Position numbers and translations under genes: made by a program
Source: Pseudomonas sp. 21
GTDB lineage: Bacteria; Pseudomonadota; Gammaproteobacteria; Pseudomonadales; Pseudomonadaceae
Assembly: GCF_000955805.1 (NCBI RefSeq)
Contig: NZ_JYOA01000002.1
Span: 171,868 to 235,867 of the forward strand
Length of the DNA: 64,000 bases
Direction of reading: 5' to 3'
Notes under the pieces: model-generated
The model's database searches: none
What the model saw: only the letters and a program-made list of their open reading frames with translations
Told to the model about the DNA's origin: nothing
Shown: positions 35,232 through 44,640 of the stretch, one piece after another
How positions within the stretch are numbered: the stretch's first letter is position 1
Layout: every line of letters starts with the position of its first letter

Positions 35232-36614
35232 TCAGCTGTCCCAGCCACCGCCGAGGGTCTTGTACAGGGTCACCCGGTTGACCTGCTCGGACAGCTCCAG
35301 GCTGATCAGCGACTGCTGTGCGGAGTACAGCGAACGCTGTGCGTCGAGCACCTCGAGGAAGCTTTGCGAGCCCTGCTTGTACAACGCCAGGGACAGGTCG
35401 TAGCTCTTCTCGGTGGCCTGGGTCAGGCTGCGCTGGGCGTCGAGTTGCTCGCTGATGTGGCTGCGTACGGAGAGGGCGTCGGCGACTTCGCTGAAGGCAG
35501 TCTGCAGGGTCTTCTCGTACTTGGCCACGTCGATGTCGCGGGTGACCTTCGCCGCGTCGAGGCTCGCGCGGTTGCTGCCGGCGTTGAAGATCGGCAGGTT
35601 GATCGACGGGGCGAAGCTCCAGGCGCGGCTGCCGGACTTGAACAGCCCGGACAGCTCGCTGCTGGCGCTGCCGCCGCTGGCGGTCAGGGTCACGCTGGGG
35701 AAGAAGGCCGCGCGCGCGGCGCCGATGTCGGCGTTGGCGGCCTTGAGCGTGTGCTCGGCGGCCAGCACATCGGGGCGGCGTTGCAGCAATGTCGAGGGCA
35801 GGCCGGCGGGGACGTTGACCAGCAAGGCGGCATCGAGCCTGGCGTCGCCGGGCAGCAGGCTGTCGTCCAGGCGTTCGCCCACCAGCAGTTCCAGGGCGTT
35901 GCGGTCCTGTTCGACCTGGCTGGCGTAGTTGGCCACGTCGGCGCGGGCCGATTCCACGGTGCTGCGCGACTGCGCCAGGCTCAGGCCCGACTGGCCGCCC
36001 AGGCCGTGGGCCTGCTGCACCAGATCGTAAGTCTTCTGCTGGCTGGCGTAGGTGTCCTTGGCCAGGGTCAGCAATTGCTGGTCGGCGGCCAGGGTCATCC
36101 AGGCACTGGCGACTTCCGCCACCAGGCTGATCTGCGTGCTGCGGCGGGTCTGTTCGAGGGACAGGTAGTCCTCCAGCGCAGCGTCCTTGAGGTTGCCCAG
36201 GCGGCCGAACAGGTCCAGCTCGTAGTTGCTCACGCCCAGGCCGACGCTGTACTGGCTGCTGACGGCGTTGCTGCTGCCCTCGGCCACGCCACGCTGGCGG
36301 GTGCCGTCAGCGCTCGCAGAGACTGCCGGGAACAGTGCCGCGCGCTGGATACGGTACTGCGCCTGCTGGTACTCGACGTTCAGTGCGGCGACGCGCAGGT
36401 CGCGGTTGTTGGCCAGGGCGCGGGCCACGGTGTCACGCAGCCGCGCATCGACGAACAGCTCGCGCCAGGCGATGTCGGCGCTGGCCTGGCCGGCCGGGGT
36501 GGTGCTGGACCACTGGCTGGCCACGGGTGCTTCGGGGCGCTGGTAGTCGGGGGCGAGGTTTACGCAACCGCCGAGCGTCAACGCAAGAATCAAGGGAAGA
36601 GGGGAAAGGCGCAT
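35232..36614 (-). CDS. RND efflux outer-membrane factor (OprM/NodT family)
   Basis: The 460-aa lipoprotein (lipobox LTLGGC, Cys ~17) has the two duplicated OEP halves: residues ~60-240 and ~260-450, with long coiled-coil hairpins (YQQAQYRIQRAALFP, AADQQLLTLAKDTYASQQ, LDAQRSLTQATEKSYDLSLALY). It forms the trimeric exit duct of a tripartite pump. Start and pump stop overlap by one base (TGATG), so it is the last gene of the adaptor-pump-channel operon. Confidence 0.95.
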   Translation of the reverse strand: MRLSPLPLILALTLGGCVNLAPDYQRPEAPVASQWSSTTPAGQASADIAWRELFVDARLRDTVARALANNRDLRVAALNVEYQQAQYRIQRAALFPAVSASADGTRQRGVAEGSSNAVSSQYSVGLGVSNYELDLFGRLGNLKDAALEDYLSLEQTRRSTQISLVAEVASAWMTLAADQQLLTLAKDTYASQQKTYDLVQQAHGLGGQSGLSLAQSRSTVESARADVANYASQVEQDRNALELLVGERLDDSLLPGDARLDAALLVNVPAGLPSTLLQRRPDVLAAEHTLKAANADIGAARAAFFPSVTLTASGGSASSELSGLFKSGSRAWSFAPSINLPIFNAGSNRASLDAAKVTRDIDVAKYEKTLQTAFSEVADALSVRSHISEQLDAQRSLTQATEKSYDLSLALYKQGSQSFLEVLDAQRSLYSAQQSLISLELSEQVNRVTLYKTLGGGWDS

Positions 36615-39600
36615 CAGGCTTCTCCTTCGACAGTATCGGTGACGTCGGGCGCAACGTTGGCGGCAGCCATCCGCGCGGCCAGGCGTTGCACCAGCACATA
36701 GAACAGGGGGATGAAGAACAGGCCCAGCGCCGTGGCGGCGAGCATGCCGCCCAGCACGCCGGTACCGATGGCCTGGCGGCCGCCGGCGCCGGCGCCGCTG
36801 GAGAGGGCCAGCGGCAGCACGCCGAGGATGAACGCCAGGGACGTCATCAGCACCGGGCGCAGGCGTACCCGCACCGCCTCCAGCGTCGCCGCGATCAGCT
36901 CCTGGCCGCGCTCGACATTCTCCTTGGCGAACTCGACGATGAGGATCGCGTTCTTCGCCGCCAGGCCCACGGTGGTCAGCAGGCCGACCTGGAAATACAC
37001 ATCGTTGGACAAGCCGCGCACGCCGGTCAGCAGCAGCGCGCCGAGGATACCCAGCGGCACCACCAGCATCACTGCGAAGGGCACCGACCAGCTCTCGTAC
37101 AGTGCTGCAAGACACAGGAACACGAAGAGGATGGAGATGGCGTAGAGCAGCGGCGCCTGGTTGCCGGCCATGCGTTCCTGGTAGGACTGGCCGGTCCAGG
37201 CGTAGCCGATCCCTTCGGGCAAATGCGCCATGATTTCCTCCACGGCGGCCATGGCCACGCCGGAGCTGACGCCCGCCGCCGGCTCGCCCACCAGCTCGTA
37301 GGAACCGAAGCCGTTGTAGCGTTCCAGCAGTGGCGAGGCGGTGCTCCAGCGGGTGCTGATGAAGGTCGACATCGGCACCATGGCGCTGTCCGAGTTGCGC
37401 ACGTACCAGTCGCCGATGTCCTCGGCCTGCATGCGCTTGTCGACGTCGCCCTGCATGTACACCTTCTTCACCCGGCCGGCATCGAGGAAGTCGTTCACGT
37501 AGCTGCCGCCCAGGGCGACGCTCAGGGTGTCGTTGATGTCACCGGCGGCAACGCCCATGGCGCCGGCCTTGCGGTCGTCGATGTCGACGTTGAGTTGCGG
37601 GGTATCTTCCAGGCCCTGGGCGCGGACGAAGGACAGGCGCGGGTCCTGGTTCGCCAGTTCGAGGAACTGGTTGCGCGCCTTGAGCAGCTCGGCGTGGCCG
37701 AGGCCGCCCAGGTCCTGCATCTGCACGTCGAAGCCGGAACTTTCGCCCAGGCCCATGATGGCCGGCGGGGACATGACGAACACCTGCGCGTCGAGGATCT
37801 TCATCAGCGCCATGTTGGCCCGGCGCGCCACCGATTCGGCGCTGTGTTCCTCGCCCTGGCGCTCGCTCCAGTCCTTCAGCTTGACGAAGGCGCGCCCGGA
37901 GTTCTGCGCGTTGCCGCCGTTGCCCAGGCCGCGTACGGTCATGATCGAGGCCACTTCCGGCTGCTTGAGCATGTAGTCCTGCACCTGCCGGGTGACTTCC
38001 TGCAGGCGCTCGTCGGTGCCGCCCACCGGGAGGGTCATCTGCATCATCAGCATGCCCTGGTCCTCGTCGGGGAGGAACGAGGTGGGCAGCTTGTGGAACA
38101 GCATCGCGACGCCGCCCAGCACCAGCGCATACACCACCAGCGCACGCACGGGGCGGGCCAGCACGCCGCTGACGCCGCGCTGGTAGTCGCGGGCGCCGCG
38201 GTCGAAGGTGCGGTTGAACCAGCCGAAGAATCCGCGGCGGTCTTCGCCGTGGCTCTGGCTCGGCTTGAGCAGGGTGGCGCACAGTGCCGGCGTGAGGGTC
38301 ATGGCCACCAGCACGGAGAGCGCCATGGCGGCGACCATGGTCACCGAGAACTGCCGGTAGATCACCCCGGTGGAGCCGCCGAAGAAGGCCATCGGCACGA
38401 AGACCGCCGAGAGCACCACGGCGATGCCGATCAGCGCACCGCTGATCTCGCCCATGGATTGGCGCGTGGCCTCACGCGGTGACAGGCCTTTCTCGACGAT
38501 GATCCTTTCGACGTTCTCCACGACCACGATGGCGTCGTCCACCAGCAGGCCGATGGCCAGGACCATGCCGAACATGGTCAGCGTGTTGATCGAATAGCCC
38601 ATCAGCGAGAGCACGCCGAAGGTGCCCAGCAGCACCACCGGCACGGCCACGGCCGGGATCAGGGTGGCGCGCCAATTCTGCAGGAACAGGTACATGATCG
38701 CGACGACCAGGGCGATGGCCTCGAACAGCGTCATGACCACTTCCTGGATGGAAATCTTCACGAAGGGCGCAGTGTTGTAGGCCACTTCAGTGCGCAGTTG
38801 CAGCTTGCTGGGGAAGAATTTTTCCAGCTCGACCATCTTGTCCTGTACGCCCTGGGACACGTCCAGCGCGTTGGCGCCGGTGGCCAGGCTCACGGCCATG
38901 CCGCCGGAGGGGCGGCCGTTGTGCTCGGCGACCACGTCGTAGCTCTCGCTGCCTAGCTCCACGCGGGCCACATCGGCCAGGGTGACCACGGCGCCATTGC
39001 TCGAATGCTTGAGTACCAGCTCGCGGAACTGCGCGGCGGTGGTCAGCTTGCTGCGTGCGCTGATGGTGGCGTTGAGCTGCTGGCCGGGCCGCGCGGGGAG
39101 GGCGCCGAGCTGGCCGGCGGAAGTGTCGACGTTCTGCGCTTGCAGCGCGGTGGTGATGTCCGAGGGCATCAGCGCGTACTGCTTGAGCTTGTCCGGGTCG
39201 AGCCAGACCCGCATGGCGTAGCTGGAGCCCAGGGTGGTCACCTGGCCGACGCCGTCCACGCGGCTGATCTGGTCGTACAGCGTGCTGGAGATGAAATCGC
39301 TGATGTCGGTGGCGCTGACGTTGGGGTTGTCCGAGACCAGCGAGAGGATGATCAGGAAGTCGCTGGAGGAATTGCGGATCTCGATGCCCTGCTGCTGCAC
39401 GGTCTGCGGCAGCCGTGCCTTGGCCTGTTCCAGCTTGGTCTGCACCAGCATCTGCGCGGTGTTGACGTCGGTGCCGGCCTCGAAGGTCAGGGTGATGCTG
39501 GCGCTGCCCGCCGAGCTGCTGCTGGAGGACATGTAGACCAGGCCGTCGAGGCCGGTCATCTGCTGCTCGATGACCTGGGTCACCGAGTCTTCCATGGTCT

Positions 39601-39763
39601 TGGCGGAGGCGCCGGTGTAGGTGGCGCTGAGGGTGATCTGCGGCGGCGCGATGTTGGGATACTGCGCCAGCGGCAGCTGGGTGATGGCCAGGCCGCCGCC
39701 GAGCATCACCAGGATGGCGATGACCCAGGCGAAGATCGGCCGGTCGATGAAGAAGCGTGCCAT
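36614..39763 (-). CDS. RND efflux pump inner-membrane transporter (AcrB/MexB class)
   Basis: The 1049-aa protein has the 12-helix RND architecture and two large periplasmic loops. The proton-relay residues are present: the Asp-Asp pair in GLLVDDAIVVVENVERI (TM4) and Lys in GLAAKNAILIVEFAKE (TM10). GGSTGVIYRQFSVTM is a typical hydrophobe/amphiphile (HAE1) segment, so drugs, solvents or dyes are likely substrates, not metals. It belongs to the MexB/MexF/TtgB family broadly; assigning one named pump is not safe. It sits 10 bases downstream of the adaptor gene. Confidence 0.96.
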   Translation of the reverse strand: MARFFIDRPIFAWVIAILVMLGGGLAITQLPLAQYPNIAPPQITLSATYTGASAKTMEDSVTQVIEQQMTGLDGLVYMSSSSSSAGSASITLTFEAGTDVNTAQMLVQTKLEQAKARLPQTVQQQGIEIRNSSSDFLIILSLVSDNPNVSATDISDFISSTLYDQISRVDGVGQVTTLGSSYAMRVWLDPDKLKQYALMPSDITTALQAQNVDTSAGQLGALPARPGQQLNATISARSKLTTAAQFRELVLKHSSNGAVVTLADVARVELGSESYDVVAEHNGRPSGGMAVSLATGANALDVSQGVQDKMVELEKFFPSKLQLRTEVAYNTAPFVKISIQEVVMTLFEAIALVVAIMYLFLQNWRATLIPAVAVPVVLLGTFGVLSLMGYSINTLTMFGMVLAIGLLVDDAIVVVENVERIIVEKGLSPREATRQSMGEISGALIGIAVVLSAVFVPMAFFGGSTGVIYRQFSVTMVAAMALSVLVAMTLTPALCATLLKPSQSHGEDRRGFFGWFNRTFDRGARDYQRGVSGVLARPVRALVVYALVLGGVAMLFHKLPTSFLPDEDQGMLMMQMTLPVGGTDERLQEVTRQVQDYMLKQPEVASIMTVRGLGNGGNAQNSGRAFVKLKDWSERQGEEHSAESVARRANMALMKILDAQVFVMSPPAIMGLGESSGFDVQMQDLGGLGHAELLKARNQFLELANQDPRLSFVRAQGLEDTPQLNVDIDDRKAGAMGVAAGDINDTLSVALGGSYVNDFLDAGRVKKVYMQGDVDKRMQAEDIGDWYVRNSDSAMVPMSTFISTRWSTASPLLERYNGFGSYELVGEPAAGVSSGVAMAAVEEIMAHLPEGIGYAWTGQSYQERMAGNQAPLLYAISILFVFLCLAALYESWSVPFAVMLVVPLGILGALLLTGVRGLSNDVYFQVGLLTTVGLAAKNAILIVEFAKENVERGQELIAATLEAVRVRLRPVLMTSLAFILGVLPLALSSGAGAGGRQAIGTGVLGGMLAATALGLFFIPLFYVLVQRLAARMAAANVAPDVTDTVEGEA

Positions 39764-39773
39764 GGGTTCTGCC

Positions 39774-40970
39774 TCAGTCGTGGCTGTCGGTTTGCGCGGT
39801 CAGGCTGTTGCCGGCGCCGGCCTCGATGGCCTGGACCTCCTGGCCGACGCGCACCTTCTGCAGGCCCTGGACGATCAGCTGGTCGCCTTCGTCCAGGCCC
39901 TTGCTCACCCACCAGCGGTTGCCCACTGCACGGGCGAGGGTCAGCTCGCGCTGCTCGACCTTGCCGTCCACCACCACCAGCGCGGTGGCATCGCCGCGCT
40001 CATCGCGGCTCACGCCCTGCTGCGGTACGAGGATGGCGTCCTGCTGCACGCCTTCCTGCAACGTCGCCTTGATGTACATGCCCGGCAGCAGCAGGCCATC
40101 GGGGTTGGGCACGAGGGCGCGCAGGGTGACGCTGCCGGTGCTTTCGTCAACGCTGACGCCATTGAAGGTGAGGGTGCCTTCGTGGCCGTAGGTGCTGCCG
40201 TCTTCCAGCTCCAGGCTGATGCGCGTGGCGTCCTTCTGCTCGGCCGGGGCGAGCTTGCCCTCGGCCAGCTCGCGCTTGAGGCGCAGCAGGGTGCTGCTGG
40301 GCTGGGTGAAGTCGACGTAGATCGGGTCCAGCTGCTGCACCGTGGTCAGCGCGGTGGTCTGCTCGGCGGTGACCAGCGCGCCCGGTGTGACCGAGGAGGT
40401 AGAGGTCTGACCGTCGATGGGCGCGTTGATCTTGGTGTAGCCGAGATTGATCCGTGCCGTGCGCAGTGCGGCCTGGGCCGACTGCAGGCTGGCGCGGGCT
40501 TCGAGCAGGGAGGCCTGGGCGCTTTCGTTGTCTTCGGCGCTGATGGCGTCGATCTTCACCAGCTGTGCGTCGCGCTTCGCCTTCAGCTCTGCGGCCTTGA
40601 GCGTGGCGCGTGAGGAGGTGACCGTCGCCTCGGCCTGGGCCAGTGCGGCTTCGTAAGGCTGCGGGTCGATCTGGTAGAGCGGCTGGCCGGCCTTCACCGT
40701 GGCGCCTTCTTCGAACAGGCGCTTGAGCAGGATGCCGCCCACCTGCGGGCGGATCTCCGCGACCAGGTGCGCACTGGCACGGCCGGGCAGGGTCATGCTC
40801 AAGGCTTGCGGGCCACTGCTGACGTGGTACACGCCGACCTGCTGGACCAGGGTGGGCGGCTGGGCGGGGCCCGAGTCTCGGCAGCCCGCCATGGCGAGCA
40901 GGCCGGCGCCCAGCAGCAGGGCGCGGGCCAATGGAGAGAGCAGGGAGAGGTTAAGCGCGAAGGAAGACAT
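39774..40970 (-). CDS. RND efflux periplasmic adaptor (membrane fusion protein)
   Basis: The 398-aa protein starts behind GGAG and has a lipobox LLAMAGC (Cys ~30). Its order is the MFP standard: barrel-sandwich start (AEIRPQVGGILLKRLFEEGATVKAGQPLYQID), long alpha-hairpin (EAALAQAEATVTSSRATL..., ~105-175), then GYTKINAPIDGQ closing lipoyl half, and a C-terminal membrane-proximal domain. It anchors the pump to the channel. It is first gene of the operon and is divergent from a sensor kinase gene over 164 bases that hold ATGTGCAG direct repeats. Confidence 0.95.
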   Translation of the reverse strand: MSSFALNLSLLSPLARALLLGAGLLAMAGCRDSGPAQPPTLVQQVGVYHVSSGPQALSMTLPGRASAHLVAEIRPQVGGILLKRLFEEGATVKAGQPLYQIDPQPYEAALAQAEATVTSSRATLKAAELKAKRDAQLVKIDAISAEDNESAQASLLEARASLQSAQAALRTARINLGYTKINAPIDGQTSTSSVTPGALVTAEQTTALTTVQQLDPIYVDFTQPSSTLLRLKRELAEGKLAPAEQKDATRISLELEDGSTYGHEGTLTFNGVSVDESTGSVTLRALVPNPDGLLLPGMYIKATLQEGVQQDAILVPQQGVSRDERGDATALVVVDGKVEQRELTLARAVGNRWWVSKGLDEGDQLIVQGLQKVRVGQEVQAIEAGAGNSLTAQTDSHD

Positions 40971-41020
40971 CCGTGGGGCTCCGGACCTAATGAATTTCAG
41001 GCTTCCAGGCTGCTCGGGAA

Positions 41021-41039
41021 ATGTGCAGGGAATGTGCAG
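41021..41039. promoter_or_regulatory. candidate response-regulator direct repeats
   Basis: ATGTGCAG occurs at 41021-41028 and again at 41032-41039, 11 bases apart on centres, within the divergent spacer between pump adaptor and sensor kinase. OmpR/PhoB-type regulators bind direct repeats with this one-turn spacing, so the adjacent regulator is the likely binder. Confidence 0.45.
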
Positions 41040-41134
41040 TCATCTGGGAGAAACCGCGGAGATTGCCGGTCGCGCCTTGCTGCGCGCGGGGCGGCGCGCT
41101 TCAATGTCGGCAGTTTCGATTGCCCGGCGGTGCC

Positions 41135-42529
41135 ATGAAAATCAGCCTCTCCAGCAAGTTCTTCCTGGCCATGCTCACGGTCTGCGCCTTCGCCGTGCTC
41201 GGCATGGTGTTCGCCGCGTACCTGAGCCTGAAGTACGGCTTCCTCGGCTACCTCAACCAGCAGGCCGAGGAGCGCATGGACCTGGTGGTGCCGCGCATCG
41301 AACGGGCCTACGCCCAGCACCGCAGCTGGGACTTCATCCGGGAGGACAAGGAGCAGTGGTTCGAACTGCTGCGCCCGGACGACATCGCCCCGGACAAGGC
41401 CTTCGACGCCAGCCTGCTGACGGTGTCGGACCTCACCGGCGCGTTCGTCCGTTTCGCCCTGCTGGACGAGCAGCGCCGCCCGATCATCGGCTACCAGGCG
41501 GCGCCCGAGGACATGCTGCTGCGGCCCATTCGCTTCCAGGGGCGCACGGTCGGCTGGATGGCCCTGGCGCCGTTGCAGTCGGTCACCAGCGTGGGTGACA
41601 AGCGCTTCCAGCTCAACCAGCTGCGCTCCAGCCTGCTGGTCGGCCTGGCCTGCCTGCTGGGCACGGCAGTGATCGCCTGGTGGCTCAGCCGCGCGCTGCT
41701 GCGGCCGATCCGCGAAGTCGCCCGCGCCACCCACCGCCTGGGGGCCGGCGACTATGAAATCCAGGTGCCGGTGCGCTCCGACGATGAGGCCGGGCAATTG
41801 GCCGGGGACTTCAATCGCATGGCTTCCACCCTGGCCAGCAACGAGCGCATGCGCCGTGATTTCATGGCCGATATCTCCCACGAACTGCGCACCCCGCTGG
41901 CGGTGATGCGCGCCGAGCTCGAAGCGCTGGAAGACGGCATCCGCCCGCTGGACGGTGCCGCGATCCGTTCGCTGCAAGCGGAAGTCGGCTCATTGACCAA
42001 GCTGGTGGACGACCTGTTCGACCTGTCCCTGGCCGAAGTCGGCGGGCCGACCTACCGCCGCGAACGCATCGACCTGCGGGTTGTCCTGCCGGTGGTGGCC
42101 GAGGCATTCCAGGCGAGCTTCGCCGAACGCGGCCTGACGCTGCGCGTGGAGTTGCCGGAGCAACCGCTATGGGTGCTGGGCGATGAGTCGCGGCTGGGCC
42201 AGTTGTTGTACAACCTGCTGGAGAACAGCCGGCGCTACACTGATCGCGGCGGTTGCACCGTGCTGCGCGCGCTGCGGGAGGGCGAACGGGTGCTGGTGCA
42301 GTGCGAGGACAGCGCGCCAGGAGTGGACGCGGCATCGCTGGAGCGCCTGTTCGAGCGCTTCTACCGCGCCGAGCGTTCGCGCAACCGCGCCAGCGGCGGC
42401 ACCGGGCTCGGCCTGGCGATCTGCCGGGGCATCGCCGAGGTGCACGGCGGCAAATTGAGCGCGAAGGCTTCGTCACTGGGCGGCCTGTTGCTGACCCTGG
42501 AACTGCCGGTTGCTGGAGGTGAAGCGTGA
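41135..42529 (+). CDS. sensor histidine kinase (BaeS-like)
   Basis: The 464-aa protein has a first transmembrane helix (~9-31), a periplasmic sensor loop (~35-165), a second helix (~166-186), a HAMP domain (~187-240), DHp box FMADISHELRTPLAVM with His249, N-box LYNLLENSRRYTD, and ATP-lid EDSAPGV/GGTGLGLAICRGI. The EDSAPGV G1-type box is characteristic of BaeS-type kinases. The GTG of the regulator overlaps its stop. It probably senses envelope stress or pump substrates and controls the divergent RND operon. Confidence 0.94.
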   Translation: MKISLSSKFFLAMLTVCAFAVLGMVFAAYLSLKYGFLGYLNQQAEERMDLVVPRIERAYAQHRSWDFIREDKEQWFELLRPDDIAPDKAFDASLLTVSDLTGAFVRFALLDEQRRPIIGYQAAPEDMLLRPIRFQGRTVGWMALAPLQSVTSVGDKRFQLNQLRSSLLVGLACLLGTAVIAWWLSRALLRPIREVARATHRLGAGDYEIQVPVRSDDEAGQLAGDFNRMASTLASNERMRRDFMADISHELRTPLAVMRAELEALEDGIRPLDGAAIRSLQAEVGSLTKLVDDLFDLSLAEVGGPTYRRERIDLRVVLPVVAEAFQASFAERGLTLRVELPEQPLWVLGDESRLGQLLYNLLENSRRYTDRGGCTVLRALREGERVLVQCEDSAPGVDAASLERLFERFYRAERSRNRASGGTGLGLAICRGIAEVHGGKLSAKASSLGGLLLTLELPVAGGEA

Positions 42530-43194
42530 GCCAGGGACAGATTCTGCTGGTGGAGGACGAACCCAAGCTGGCCGCACTGGTGGGCGATTACCTGCGTGCT
42601 GCCGGTTTCGCGGTGGAGCATCTCGCCGACGGCCTGGAAGTGGTCCCGGCGGTCCGCCAGAAACAGCATGACCTCATGCTGCTGGACTTGATGCTGCCCG
42701 GCCGCGACGGCCTGGACATCTGCCGCGAGCTGCGTGGCTTCAGCCGCCTGCCGATCATCATGATGACCGCCCGCGTCGACGAGATCGACCGGCTGCTCGG
42801 CCTCGAACTGGGGGCCGACGACTACATCTGCAAGCCCTTCTCGCCGCGCGAGCTGGTGGCGCGGGTGAAGGCCGTGCTGCGGCGTACCGGTACCCAGGCA
42901 TCGAGCTTCGGGCTGGAACTGGATGCCAGCACCTTCCATGCGCGCTACCAGGGCATCGCGCTGGATCTCACGCCGGTGGAGTTCCGCATGCTCGCCGCGC
43001 TGGCGGCGCGGCCGGGGCAGGTGCTCTCGCGCGACCAGCTGATGAACCACATCTACCAGGACCACCGGGTGGTCGCCGACCGCACCGTGGACAGCCACGT
43101 GAAGAACCTGCGGCGCAAGCTGACCGCCATCACCCCGCAGGTCGACCCGATCCGCTCGGTCTATGGGGTGGGCTATAGCCTGGAGTGCGAATAG
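42526..43194 (+). CDS. OmpR/BaeR-type response regulator
   Basis: The 222-aa protein starts at a GTG that overlaps the kinase stop (GTGA), with GGAGGTG upstream. The receiver domain has acidic LLVEDEP (~10-13), phosphoacceptor Asp54 in LMLLDLMLPGRDG, and Lys in DDYICKPFSP. The winged-helix effector begins near residue 130 (DLTPVEFRMLAALAARPGQVLSRDQL) with RTVDSHVKNLRRKL as recognition helix. With the kinase it forms a complete two-component system for the adjacent pump operon, presumably acting at the direct repeats. Confidence 0.95.
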   Translation: MSQGQILLVEDEPKLAALVGDYLRAAGFAVEHLADGLEVVPAVRQKQHDLMLLDLMLPGRDGLDICRELRGFSRLPIIMMTARVDEIDRLLGLELGADDYICKPFSPRELVARVKAVLRRTGTQASSFGLELDASTFHARYQGIALDLTPVEFRMLAALAARPGQVLSRDQLMNHIYQDHRVVADRTVDSHVKNLRRKLTAITPQVDPIRSVYGVGYSLECE

Positions 43195-43419
43195 GCACCT
43201 GATCGGTTCATGCCTTGTTTTCTGACGATTCCGATCAATGCTCTACCAGCCCGCCAGCGTTCCCGGCAGGCAGGCCGATGAGCGAGCTTTCCCCGTCCTT
43301 GATATGCGTCAACGGGATTTCATTCCGGCCAAGCACACTGGGTCCTTCAGCCTGGGGCCGCTCTGCGCGATCCCGGGCCCTGTGCATCCATGGCGCATTC
43401 CAAGCGAGGAGACAGAACG

Positions 43420-44514
43420 ATGGCAATGATGAAAGCGGCGATCTTCGTGGAACCCGGGCGAATCGAACTGGCCGACAAACCCATCCCCGAGATCGGCCCC
43501 AACGACGCGCTGATCCGCATCACCACGACCACCATCTGCGGCACCGACGTGCACATCCTCAAGGGCGAATACCCGGTGGCCAAAGGGCTGACCGTCGGCC
43601 ATGAGCCAGTGGGGGTCATCGAGAAGCTCGGCAGCGCCGTCAAAGGCTACCGTGAGGGCCAGCGGGTCATCGCCGGCGCGATCTGCCCGAACTTCAACTC
43701 CTATGCCGCGCAGGATGGCGTGCCCTCGCAGGATGGCAGCTACCTGGTCGAGAGCGGCCGCTGCGCCTGCCACGGCTACAAGGCCACCGCCGGCTGGCGC
43801 TTTGGCAACCTGATCGATGGGACCCAGGCCGAATACGTCCTCGTGCCGGATGCCGAGGGCAACCTCGCACCGATTCCGGACAGCCTCACCGACGAACAGG
43901 TACTGATGTGCCCCGACATCATGTCCACCGGCTTCAAGGGCGCCGAGAACGCCAATATCCGCATCGGCGACACCGTGGTCGTCTTCGCCCAGGGGCCGAT
44001 CGGCCTGTGCGCCACCGCCGGCGCGCGCTTGCTGGGCGCCTCGACCATCATCGCGGTGGATGGCAACGCGCACCGGCTGGACATCTCCCGCAACATGGGC
44101 GCCGACGTCACCCTGGACTTCACGAAGTGCGACGTGGTGGAGGAGGTGATGAAGCTCACCGGCGGGCGCGGCGCCGATTCGTCGATCGAATGCCTGGGGC
44201 TGCCGAGCACCTTCGAGCAGGCGATGAAAGTGCTCAAGCCGGGCGGGACCCTGTCCAGCCTGGGCGTGTACTCCAAGGACGTGCAGATACCGCTTTCCGC
44301 CTTCGCCGCCGGCCTGGGCGACCACCGCATCAATACCGCGCTGTGCCCCGGCGGCAAGGAGCGCATGCGCCGGCTGATGAGCATCATCGAGTCGAACCGT
44401 GCTGACTTCGGCTCGCTGGTCACGCACCACTATGCGCTCGACGACATCGTCAACGCCTACGACCTGTTCGCCCATCAGCGCGACGGCGTGCTGAAGATCG
44501 CCATCAAACCCTGA
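43420..44514 (+). CDS. zinc-dependent alcohol dehydrogenase, secondary-ADH (CbADH) type
   Basis: The 364-aa protein starts behind GAGGAGAC. Catalytic zinc ligands appear as ICGTDVH (Cys ~39), GHEPVG (His/Glu ~61) and the Asp in MCPDIMSTGF. The four-Cys structural zinc lobe of most zinc ADHs is absent: the loop has ICPNFNSYAAQDG and SGRCACHG instead. The tail (CPGGKERMRRLMSIIESNR, LVTHHYALDDI) is close to the Clostridium beijerinckii secondary ADH. The Rossmann motif is followed by IIAVDGNAHRLD, where an Asp suggests NAD rather than NADP. It is a single gene; likely substrates are secondary or short-chain alcohols. Confidence 0.9.
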   Translation: MAMMKAAIFVEPGRIELADKPIPEIGPNDALIRITTTTICGTDVHILKGEYPVAKGLTVGHEPVGVIEKLGSAVKGYREGQRVIAGAICPNFNSYAAQDGVPSQDGSYLVESGRCACHGYKATAGWRFGNLIDGTQAEYVLVPDAEGNLAPIPDSLTDEQVLMCPDIMSTGFKGAENANIRIGDTVVVFAQGPIGLCATAGARLLGASTIIAVDGNAHRLDISRNMGADVTLDFTKCDVVEEVMKLTGGRGADSSIECLGLPSTFEQAMKVLKPGGTLSSLGVYSKDVQIPLSAFAAGLGDHRINTALCPGGKERMRRLMSIIESNRADFGSLVTHHYALDDIVNAYDLFAHQRDGVLKIAIKP

Positions 44515-44531
44515 CGCGGGGAGGGGAATGG

Positions 44532-44548
44532 CCGCCTCCGGCAGGCGG
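44532..44548 (+). terminator. possible hairpin after alcohol dehydrogenase
   Basis: CCGCCT (44532-44537) and AGGCGG (44543-44548) flank a 5-base loop 18 bases after the stop. There is no U-run, so it is a weak terminator call. Confidence 0.35.
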
Positions 44549-44604
44549 TCAAACCCTGCTGCGTTCAGCTCGATTGCGCAGGGCAGGGCAAATCCAGTAT
44601 TGTT

Positions 44605-44623
44605 GAGAACGATTATCATGTTT
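44605..44623 (+). promoter_or_regulatory. candidate Fur box upstream of second FecI
   Basis: GAGAACGATTATCATGTTT agrees with the 19-bp Fur consensus at 13 positions by my count, and ends 17 bases before the sigma-factor ATG. It resembles the box upstream of the first FecI gene in position. Confidence 0.7.
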
Positions 44624-44640
44624 AACAAGACTGGACGTTC

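Noticed and set aside
43195-43419. Small open frame upstream of the alcohol dehydrogenase
   Set aside because: It lacks a ribosome site and any recognisable motif and overlaps the dehydrogenase leader.
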